Assembly: GCA_025765615.1 (NCBI GenBank)
Contig: JAIVFJ010000689.1
Span: 1-14,634 of the forward strand
Length of the DNA: 14,634 nt
Reading direction: 5' to 3'
DNA from: Zopfochytrium polystomum
Taxonomy: Eukaryota; Chytridiomycota; Chytridiomycetes; Chytridiales; Chytridiaceae
Part shown: positions 1 to 8,900 of the stretch, piece after piece
Numbering within the stretch: position 1 is the stretch's first letter
How the letters are laid out: every line of letters begins with the position of its first letter
Notes under the pieces: model-generated
The model's input: only the letters and a program-made list of their open reading frames with translations
Database searches by the model: none
What the model was told of the DNA's origin: nothing
Program-made: the position numbers and the translations under genes

Positions 1-63
1 ATTCTCTCTCTCCTCTAGTCTCCTCTCTCTCTCTCTCTTCTATCTCTCTCTCTATCTCTCTCG

Positions 64-116
<53 letters not shown>
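1..116. repeat. CT-rich low-complexity tract with (CT)25
   Basis: The first 66 bases are irregular CT-rich sequence. They are followed by a pure CT dinucleotide run from about 67 to 116 (about 25 units). It lies upstream of the NEK kinase and could be part of a polypyrimidine promoter or 5' leader, but no promoter element can be defined from this sequence alone. Confidence 0.95.
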
Positions 117-119
<3 letters not shown>

Positions 120-223
120 CTCTCTGGGGGGAGCCTTGATCGATCAATCGATCAACATTTTCTCTCCTCACTGCCCGCTCCGAGAGCGTCGAGACTGAGC
201 GTGAGTTCCGTCCGTGATGCCTG

Positions 224-226
<3 letters not shown>

Positions 227-273
<47 letters not shown>
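227..273. repeat. (GT)23 microsatellite
   Basis: This is an uninterrupted GT dinucleotide run of about 23 units. Open frames across it give only Cys-Val or His-Thr repeats and are not genes. It sits about 70 bp upstream of the first candidate ATG of the NEK kinase, so it may lie in the promoter or 5' UTR. Confidence 0.95.
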
Positions 274-274
<1 letters not shown>

Positions 275-344
275 ATCAGTTCTTTCTCTCCGATCGTTTT
301 TTTTGAGACAATCCGCCCCCCGCTTACACCATACAGCCTTCCTC

Positions 345-2346
345 ATGGCAGCATCCGGCCGCACAACGCAGTCGCGCGCCCAACCGCACCAGCAGGCAGT
401 TTGTCCTTGGCGACCTGGTTGGCGCGGCTCGACTTGCGAGGTCAGGCTGTTTCGCTACGCCGCCGCCGTCGCATCATCGTCGTCCTCACAAGCAGGCCGG
501 ACGCCGACCGGGATCGGCGCTGTGCGAGCGTCACTGCGCAAAGGGTAGATTAAACAGGGATGGAGAAGAGAGGAGACGTGCATCTGAGAATATGGTGATC
601 GAATATACTTCACAAAGATAATCGCCTTGAACTCCACATCTGCCGACCACCGCGCGATACGCGGAGCGCGAAGCCCGCCTGTGCCGCGTCTTGCCTCCCC
701 ACCCAAACGTGGTGCGGTTTTTCGACGACTTTACGCTCGACGGAAAGCTCTACGTCGTCATGCAGTGAGTCTTTGGTTCAAAAGTTTATCTTCTCTATCA
801 TTATTTTTCTGCGGACTTACCTCGATACCTCGGTTGCCTTTCCAGGTACTGCGAGGGTGGCGATCTCTACAGTCACATTCGCGCAAAAGTCCTCGAAGAG
901 TCGGAGATTTGGCGACTGTTCGGGCAGCTTGTGTCCGCTGTCTGGCATCTGCATGAGCACTTGATACTCCACCGCGACATCAAAACAAAGGTATGGGACC
1001 GCTCACCTTTCAACAAAAATGCTGACCAGTTACTCGTGCACCGTTCTCCCAAGAATATTTTTATGGATCGAGGCAAGAAGGTAACCTTCCGTCTTCCGCC
1101 CGTCGACTCTTGCTTCCTTCCCTCGCCCAAAACCACAGATAATCAAGCTCGGCGACTTTGGCATTGCGCGAAGACTTCCGTCAGTCTCTGATCTCGCGCA
1201 GACAGCGATCGGGACGCCAAACTACATGTCGCCCGAGGTCGCCGCCGGGCGGTCGTACTCGTGGAAGTCGGACGTGTGGGCAAGTCGGGTTAGTGGTCGC
1301 TCACCGACTTTTTGTCGTCTTCTTCTCTTCTTTATTCTTTACTGACTGATAGATCCTGCAGATGCGTGCTGGTAAGAACCCCCATAATTAATTTGGGCAG
1401 GCCTAAAGCAATGCTGATGATGCGATCGACCCCTTATCGATTGGATCGATACTTCTTTCCCTTACCCCCTCCTGTCCAATTTTCACAATCACGGCCCCCG
1501 ATCTTCTTCACGAAAAAGTACGAAATGGCGGCCGGCAAGAGCCCCTTTGAGTCGAAATCGCTGGCGTCCCTGCTCCGCAGGATCGTGGAGGAGCCGCAGA
1601 TCCACTCCCGCCTCGGTCTGTCTGTCTGTCCTGTCTGTCTGTCCTGTCTGTCTGTCTCGTGTATACCTTGTATCGATCTTTGCTGACGTGTTTCTTCTCT
1701 TCTTGCTTTCGTTCTTCCCTCATGCCTCACCCGATACCACACACACACAAACAAACAAACATGTGGACAACCACCCACACTCAAAAGCTCTCCCGCAGGC
1801 TTCGCGCAACAGCCCACCTCTTGCTCGACAAGGACCCCGCGAGACGCCCCAGCACGTCGCGATTGCACCAATGGTGTTGTTGCTGTTGGCCGGACGCTGC
1901 TGTTGCTGGCCACCTGATTGTCCCCATGTGTCAGGCACTGGCACGGGCTGCAAAAACGCTGCCCATTTGTCCGTTGGCGAAGCTCCCCCACGCAGCACTT
2001 ACACCCGCACCAGCCCCCCGCGCCAGCAGCTCCACCCTCCGCGCGGCGGCGGAACCGAGCCGAAAAAGACCCCCTCCCGCCCTTTTCGCGCAGTCGTCAG
2101 CAGCAGCCTCGGCTGGTGCTGCGGACCCAACAGAAGCAAGAGGGCGCGAGGAAGGAACGGGTGCTCCGGAGGCGGCGCGTTCAGGGGCGAACCTCCGAGA
2201 GCGACTTTTACCGGCTAGAGCGGTTTCGCAGGACGGTCGGGCGCGGGTGGCGCTCCGAGGCGCTGAAGCGGATGTGTGAGGCGGTGTATGAGGAGGGGCG
2301 CAAAGAGGACGACGTGGAAGGACTGGGGCTGGGACGTAGGTGGTGA
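345..2346 (+). CDS. NIMA/NEK-family serine/threonine kinase, multi-exon, with apparent frameshifts
   Basis: Cytosolic Ser/Thr kinase of the NEK family, which acts in mitosis and cilium/centrosome control. Exons inferred from motifs and GT..AG ends: 345-~545 (end uncertain), ~589-764, 846-990, 1054-1080, 1139-1288, 1362-1371, 1519-1619, 1799-1873, 1935-2346. The glycine loop GSTCEV is at 426-443 and the alpha-C/hinge region KLYVVM ends exon 2, followed by YCEGGDLY. HRDIKTK is at 970-990 with catalytic Asp codon 976, then NIF. DFG is at 1154-1162, then GTPNYMSPEV, and DVW joins CVL and YEM across a 10-nt exon. DPARRPS closes the C-lobe. The tail is Pro/His-rich and ends in a charged, probably helical segment. 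HRDIKxxNIF is typical of NEKs. Conserved blocks connect only if one base is skipped near 660 and one at 1286, and the glycine-loop region also changes frame at 399/400 and 422/423. The start and the first splice are uncertain. It could be a decayed copy, but the motifs are all preserved. Confidence 0.85.
1616..1660. repeat. (GTCT)n tetranucleotide tract in a NEK intron
   Basis: These are imperfect GTCT/TCTG tetranucleotide repeats interrupted by single-base shifts. They start exactly at the 3' end of the exon ending near 1619, so several overlapping gtctgt donor sites are available. Only the one after 1619 gives the phase needed to join the exon at 1799. Confidence 0.9.
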
Positions 2347-2485
2347 AGGAGAGGAATGCGACTTGTGGTGGTGCTTGTCGAGTTTGAGCAAATGCTCTAC
2401 TCGTTGTGAAGCGACAGTTACAGAGTCATTCCAAGTTGGAAGGGTGACAAGGGGCTGTAAAAGGACGAAGAGAGCAGAGAGAGAC

Positions 2486-2516
<31 letters not shown>

Positions 2517-2611
2517 AGACAGATTTTGTGGACTGTGTGGAGAGACCGACCGACAGACCGAGTTTTCAACCCAGTTCTTCTCTCATTCCTCCACCCACGC
2601 ACAGCTCACTG
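2347..2611. other. Intergenic gap between the two kinases, containing a (GACA)n tract
   Basis: Only 265 bp separate the NEK stop codon from the AGC-kinase ATG, both on the plus strand. The gap holds a purine-rich stretch with a GACA tetranucleotide run at about 2491-2516, then a pyrimidine-rich segment just before the ATG. It must contain the 3' end of one gene and the promoter of the other. No TATA box or poly(A) signal can be assigned with confidence. Confidence 0.7.
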
Positions 2612-4919
2612 ATGTCGTCGTCGGCCGCTGCGGGATCTGCCTCGATGGTGGCGTCGCAGGAGCCGGCCAGGAAGAAGTCGGCCATGGCCTTCTTTAGCCG
2701 CAAGGCGTCGCAGCCGTCGCTGTCCGTAGCATCGTCGTCGTCATCCTCAACGCCATCTACCGCCCAATCCTCCTCCCCGCCATCCGCGTCGGGCGTCGGC
2801 TCTGCACCATCGTCCCCGACGATGGCTCACCCAGTACACTCGCTGGCCAACTCGTCGTCCGGCGAGAGCCTCAACAACCCTTACGGCGCCGCAAAGGCAT
2901 CGCACTTCCAGCAGGCGCAGTTCCTCTCCCTCCAGCAGCAGCAGCAGCAACAGCAAGCCTACTATGCAGCCAACCCGTACGGCGGGCCCATCCCCGACTT
3001 CTCCTCACCATCGTCCTTCGTCCCTGCGTCGGGCGATCTCTTTGTCAACCACATGCACAGCTTGGCCGTCATGCCCGCCTCCTCACGCGTCCCCGCCAAC
3101 CCCGGTGTCGGCGGCTCTTACATGCCAATGCATCCGACCCAGTACGCACTGCAGGCCATCCCGGGTCCCTCCCCTGCCGCAGGCCAGCAGCAGCAGCAGC
3201 CTGGGCAGTCCCCTGCCGCAATCGGCGGGATGGTGGGCACAAGGACCTTCTACACTGCCCCGATGAAGATGGGTGCCTCCGACAGCCGGCCCCGCGCGCA
3301 CAGCTTGACTGAGGGCGAGAACCCAAAGTTCAAAGCGGACTTACTCCAACTCGTCGGCCAAGATGCGCGACGTGGTGGTCGCGCCGAATCACTTTCAAAA
3401 GATCCGCATCATTGGCAAGGGCGATGTCGGGAAGGTCTACCTGGTGGTGAGTTTTGATCTGGATCCACATCTCACCCCCGCAGGGGCTGACACAATCATG
3501 TTCATTTTTCAGAGACACAAGCAAACTGCGAAGCTTTACGCCATGAAGATCTTGAAAAAGGCGGAGATGATTAAGCGGAACAAGATCAAGCGGGTGCTGG
3601 CCGAGCAAGGAATCTTGGTGGGTTTGATATCATTTCGCAACTTGCTAATTTAACATCTAACCGTTTGCGATATTCCAGTCGACAACTCATCACCCGTTCA
3701 TCGTCACGCTCTATCACAGCTTCCAAAGCGAAGACTACCTGTACTTTATAATGGAATACTGCTCGGGAGGAGAGTTCTTCCGGTAAGCGGTGAAACTGTC
3801 ACAACTTGATCCAACTCTTCTAATTCGCCCCCAATCGTGTAGTGCGCTGCAAACACGGCCAGGAAAATGCCTGCCCGAAAAAGATGCCCGTTTCTACGCT
3901 GCAGAGGTCACCGTCGCCTTGGAGTACCTTCACCTCATGGGCTATATCTACCGCGATCTGAAACCAGAGAGTGAGTTTGCCAGTCTTCTCCTCCTTTGAA
4001 AAATCCCACTAACGTTTGCTATACCACCCCATCGTCAGACATCCTCTTGCACCAGTCTGGCCACATCATGCTCACGGACTTTGACCTGTCCAAGCCGACA
4101 GTACAGCCGGGCGCACCGAAAATGGTCAAATCGGCAATCTTCTCGTTCAACCACTCGTCGCCCGTCGTGGACACAAAGACGGTTACCGCTTCGCTTCGGA
4201 CAAACTCCTTTGTCGGAACGGAGGAGTACATTGCGCCGGAGGTCATCAAGGGGTGTGGCCACAGCAGCGCGGTCGACTGGTGGACGCTGGGCATTCTGAC
4301 GTACGAGATGCTGGTCAGTGGAAAAACTAAAAGCACCGCCTGAAAACTTCTCGATTTCTCGAATCGTTTCGCTGTTCTAACGTTCCCGTTTTCTCTTTGC
4401 CCCCCCTTCAGTTTGGAACAACTCCATTCAAAGGCAAAGACCGCAACACTACCTTCCGCCGGATCGTCTCCGAGGACGTGACCTACCCAGCCGAGGGCCA
4501 AGTGCTCTCCTCGCAATGCAAGAACGTCATCAAGAAGCTCCTCCACAAGGACGACACGAAGCGGCTCGGATCCCGCGCCGGCGCGTCGGACGTCAAGGCC
4601 CACCCGTTTTTCAAAGGGATGAACTGGGCGCTGCTGAGGCATTCAACCCCGCCCATCCAGCCCGCCCTCGCGCACCCGCTGGACACGTCCAACTTTAGGA
4701 ACATGCGGGATAGCTTGGATTTGAACTTGGACGCGATCACGTTGACGGGTGGGACGTATGTGGAGGGGGATCCGTTTGTTGGATTTGAGTCTGGTAAGGG
4801 TTTTTTTTTTTTTTTTTTTTTTTTTTTGGCCAGTGACATTACTACCAATGCTCATACTCTCACCTTTTTCCCACTTTCTCCCACCAGTCACGATGGACAG
4901 CTGGACGTCCAGCAACTGA
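2612..4919 (+). CDS. nrc-2: AGC-family kinase, NRC-2/Fpk1/Kin82 (flippase kinase) type
   Basis: Ser/Thr kinase whose fungal relatives (yeast Fpk1/Kin82, Neurospora NRC-2, fission yeast Ppk14) phosphorylate plasma-membrane phospholipid flippases and affect polarity. Exons: 2612-3446, 3513-3617, 3679-3782, 3843-3970, 4039-4313, 4412-4793, 4888-4919; about 619 aa with consistent phases. Residues 1-250 are Ser/Pro/Gln-rich and disordered, with a Q8 run coded at 2933-2956. The kinase domain starts near residue 261: [11 protein letters not shown], Lys290 in YAMK, Glu309, YRDLKPEN with Asp386, DFD (not DFG) at 404-406, a long insert, then [16 protein letters not shown] and VDWWTLGI. The C-tail hydrophobic motif is FVGFES near 604-609. 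DFD, the insert and IKGCGH are marks of this clade. The start is the first ATG before the conserved region and has no close upstream competitor. One base (T3341) must be skipped to join KFKAD to [11 protein letters not shown]. The six introns (61-98 nt) all fit GT..AG. Confidence 0.95.
4801..4827. repeat. T27 homopolymer inside an intron of the AGC kinase
   Basis: Twenty-seven consecutive T residues start 7 nt after the donor of the last intron (4794-4887), so they are near the 5' end of the intron rather than in the usual polypyrimidine tract next to the acceptor. The acceptor at 4887 has its own separate pyrimidine stretch. The exact length is likely unreliable. Confidence 0.9.
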
Positions 4920-5720
4920 AAAACTCAATCTCTGCTCCCCCGCGTCGATTCCCCGCCTGTTGCTCCGCCTCTTCCAAATTCCACCCCCCTCCCCCATATC
5001 AGATATTAGGAACCTTCCTTTTTTCGCGACGCTGCCCGCAAATGGTCCACACGAAACCGAAAGAAAAAACTCAAAAAAAAACAGAAAGAATACTGAGAAA
5101 TAGGATTTCGGTGTCCAATCACTGTTGCTGCCCTCGTTCGTTACACTCCCTGCTGTTAAACCCTTTTTTTTTTTTTTTTTGATTCTGAGCTCAATTTCAA
5201 GCGGGTTGTCGCCGATTCATGGTGTTTGTGGCGATTCTTTTCGAGTGTTTCGCCTCTTTTCCCTCGCCGTCTCAAAAGCTCAGTTCTTCCTGTACCCTTT
5301 AATCAGCTCCCTTTGCCGTGCCTTCCTCTTTCTTTCTTCAAACCATCTTATCTCCGCTGTTGCCTCGTCCAGCTCTCCCTGCGTCCTCGTTGGTTTCATT
5401 ACAACTTTGATTTCCTCGTTCGTTCCCTGTTTTTTTTTTTTCTCCCTCGTTTGCTGCCTTTCCTTCTTGTTACTTTTTTCCCGCCGTCACCTCACCCACA
5501 CAGTTTGAGGATGTTTTGCTTTACTTTGACCCGTATCACTTTTTGTGTTTTTGAATAGCAACTTTTGCGTTTGGATATTCTGCACCTGCTCACTCACCCC
5601 TAAAATGACGAAACGGTGGGTGGGGACATCCCCCTCCTCCCACAAACAACGCATCGAGCTCAACAAAGAAGAGCCATAGCTACGAAAAGGAAAAGGTTCA
5701 CACACCTTTACTAGCGGAAC
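4920..5720. other. T-rich intergenic region between convergent genes
   Basis: About 800 bp lie between the AGC-kinase stop codon and the 3' end of MCM9, so the two genes converge here. The region is pyrimidine-rich on the plus strand and has a T17 run at 5164-5180. Phe/Ser/Leu-rich open frames here look like by-products of composition: no motifs and no good starts. It should hold the 3' UTRs and polyadenylation sites of both genes, but I could not identify a clear AATAAA-type signal for either. Confidence 0.75.
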
Positions 5721-5721
5721 C

Positions 5722-5905
5722 TTGCTGAACGCAAACCGCGCCAGCCGACCGCGAACAGACCCACCCGCCGCGCCCCCACGCCCCGCCCCCGCGGAAGCAG
5801 CCGCCTCCGTTGCGCCAGGAGCTCCAGAACTTGCCCGGCACCACCGGCGGTGCGACCGCCGTTCCCGTTCCAGTCACCGCCGGCGGCAGCGGCGGCGGCG
5901 ACGCG
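5722..5905 (-). other. Possible out-of-frame extension of the MCM9 tail
   Basis: Beyond the in-frame stop at 5906-5908, the minus strand stays GC-rich and open in another frame, with Pro/Ala/Gly-rich sequence as in the tail before it. A single-base slip near 5940 would link [14 protein letters not shown] to the tail. Around 5740 a third frame reads RLARFAFSKVPLVK, which looks more protein-like than random sequence. Several frames are open in such GC-rich DNA, so this is weak evidence and the true stop codon is not settled. Confidence 0.3.
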
Positions 5906-8900
5906 TCAAACAGCGGCGACGACGGCGGGTGCGTCTGCGGCGCCGCCGCCGCCAGCGGGTGGCTGCGTCGACGAAAGCATCTGCGGGTCGCTGGACAGCG
6001 GGTCGCTACCGCGCAGGTCGCGCTGCGACGACGGTGCCGACGCCGGCCGGCCGTCGTCGTTGGTCACCGTGCGCGCGCGCTTTGCGGCGGGGGGCTGGCG
6101 ACGCGGGCCACGGTAGGTCGTCCTCGTCGTCCTCGCTTTCGTCAAAGACGCGGGTCGCGGGACGGACGGGGATGATGGACTGCCGTTGCTGCTGCTGCTG
6201 GTGGTGCTGGGTCGTCGGTGGCGGCGGCGGCTGCGGTTGTGCCGCCGTGGCACGATTGGTGGTGGAACGGCGGTCGCTGCTGTTTCCGCGAACAGAACCG
6301 GCTTCGGAGTAGGGTAAATCGTCGGCGGTCGCTGCGTGACGCGTCCACCTTTGGGCGCTGGACTCGGCTCACTCCCGTCCGGTTCAACTTCGTCGAAAAA
6401 GGCCCCGCGAGGGAAGTCCGGAAGAACAACGCGGGGCAGTGGTTGTCTCGGCCGCGGAGGGCCGGCTCGACTTGGCGCAGGCAGCGGCGCACCGACTGCG
6501 TTTTCGTCAAGGAACGGTACTCTGCCGGTCGCGACCGGCGCCGGCGGCGGGCGGCCTAATCCCGTGAAAGCCTGTTGCACGGGCCATCCGATCGCGGTCC
6601 GCGTCGCAGAGTCCTCTTCGTCAGATAATTCGTCCGCAACCAGCCGGCGAGCTACCGGAGGAGCTGGAGCCCGTGCTGTTGCGACTTTCTGCGTGGCCAA
6701 CCCCCTCCGTGGGAACTGGTGTTGTTATAGCGTTTCGACTTTGGTTCGAAAACGGGGAAGGATTTGCGCGGGGAGCTGTTGTCCCGACACTCTTTCCAAG
6801 GGTTGGATTTTGAGGGGGCCGGAGAGGTGCGGCCTGCGGCAGCTGCCCTGCTCCCATTCGATCCTTCAACGCCGGCCTTTCAGTTGCTGGCCACGGTACT
6901 TCGTCTTCGTCCGTTTCTTCGTCCGCCACAGCCTCTGATTGACGCTTCGCCAAAGGTTCCGCAACCCCTCTGGGAGGCTGTTGTGACAGAGAGGGATCCT
7001 CTCGCGGCTGTGCACCGCCGTTGACTCCACCGCTTTTGCCGCCCTGGTCATTCCCACCGTCGTCGTCTCCGTATCGCCCAGTCGCGAGGTGGCTCAGACC
7101 CAGCTTGGCAAGTATGCTTGTTTCTGCATGAATGCTGTAAGCTGAACGAAGGATCTTCAGGAAGCGAGTTGCGTCACCTTGTTGCACGTAATCCTCTTCT
7201 GCGTCCTTTGGCAAGTTTTTGTGAAGGGCGGTTTGAACGTTCGAGAACCCTGCGGCACACATGGAAATTTCCATCAACATGACTGCGTTCACCTGGTTTC
7301 AACAGGATGTTTTGAAGGACATCGTTAAAGATCGTTTAGAAAGATCATCGGGGTCATGTACCGCATCTCGGACAGTTACTTCGCCCTGGCACATAAGACG
7401 GGCCTTGCCAAAACCTATTGTCAGCTTCGTTAAATGAACGCGAGAAAACTTACGTGGCTCTGAGCCAGTCGGATCAAACTTTCCAATAAACGGACCTAAA
7501 GGTAACAGTCAAAATTCCACTTGATATCGAGAGGCGCAAGGAAAAAGTGAAACCAACCGTCGTTCGCGCAGCATTCCGCACATCCGATGCTCTCTGCACC
7601 TGGTAGTACCGTTTCAAAATCATGTTTCGCGGGCTCAGTCAACTTCGGGTGGCACCGAGCTTTGACAAAGCTGACGTAGGAACGAAGCTTGTCCAGTGAC
7701 CACATGGAGCTTTCATCTGGAATGTCGGTCCCGTCCGCCGAGTCGTTTAGACCTAGAATGAAAGAGCAAACTTGCCTGGGCAAAGGGGGGGAGCGAAAGA
7801 GATTACAAACGGGAACACCCACTAAAATTGTCTCGAGCTCAACTTGTCCCAAGTTGGGTTCAGCCCGTCCACGAGAGTCAGAACCAGGTCGAACCGGGAG
7901 AGCAGCGGGCTCGCCAGGGCAATGTTGACCTCTAGCGTTTGCGTTGGATCGTACTTGCCTTTCGGGTTCGTCGCAGCGAGTATGGAACAACGGGTGTTGA
8001 GCTTGCACACAATGCCTGCCTGGAAACGATTTCAATCATGACCATTTTCGAACGGCATCTGACCTTGGCGACACTAATGGTCTGAAGCAATCGGAGGCGT
8101 TAAACACAAGCTTAAATCAAACCCGAACAAACCTGCTGTTCCATCGCCTCGTGAATGGCCGTCTTATCCTGCTCCCTTATACTCCCAAACTCGTCGATGC
8201 AACATAGGCCGCGGTCTGCAAGAACCAGCGCACCCGCCTCCAACTGCCATTCACCAGAGTCTTTCACAGCCGCCACAGTCAAGCCGGCGTTAGTTGAACC
8301 GATTCCAGTTGTCAACACAGCGCGCGGACTGATGCGCGCTGCGTACCGAAGAAACTGCGATTTCCCGATTCCTGCGAAGTTACTTAACATCAAGGGCCGG
8401 GTCCGACACGAAGCGGGAAAACGAATACGTATCGTGACAGACCTGGATCTCCAACGAGTAGCAGATGACCATCGCCGCGTACTTTCATTCCAGCCTCGTT
8501 TCGAGCGACGCCACCAACCAAGACAAGCATCACCGCCAGCTTCACAAGGTACATCCCCACAATCTTTGGGCAAAAGGACTGTAAGATCAGATTTCGGGCT
8601 GTTTCGAATGTGGTGGGAAAATGGTTTAAAAATTGGAAGCTTGACTTAGAACTGAAAGAAGTCGGCATGGGGACATGGGGACTCACCCTTCATTGGGTTG
8701 TTCTCGTACTTTTGCCAAAAATTGAGGAACTCGGTTTGGAGATCGTCGATCAGTAGGTTTGAGACGCGTTGCTCGTTGTTGATGCGAAGGTGGTTGGCGA
8801 CTAGGACAATCTCAATCCCTGGCCGTTCGGACAGTATGAGCGACTGCCATCGCCGTATAACTGTGCCACTAACTGACGGGTTAGACCCTGTCTACCATGT

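Noticed and set aside
64..364. Open frames of His-Thr, Arg-Glu or Cys-Val repeats on both strands
   Set aside because: They are translations of CT and GT microsatellites with no other content.
1280..1289. GC-AG intron beginning gcaagt after DVW in the NEK gene
   Set aside because: The site looks like a good GC donor, but no acceptor then gives the phase needed for CVL-YEM, and conserved residues Ala-Ser-Gly would be lost.
2276..2611. Upstream extension of the AGC-kinase frame to 2276
   Set aside because: The frame is open, but it runs through the NEK C-terminus and a GACA repeat. The ATG at 2612 fits the family's disordered N-terminus better.
5125..5558. Plus-strand frames rich in Phe, Ser and Leu after the AGC kinase
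   Set aside because: They are translations of T/C-rich 3' flank, with hydrophobicity due to composition only, so I do not call a membrane protein.
5722..6938. Several long plus-strand frames, Arg/Gly/Ala-rich
   Set aside because: They lie opposite the GC-rich MCM9 tail exon and have no motifs. They are mirror frames of the real minus-strand coding sequence.
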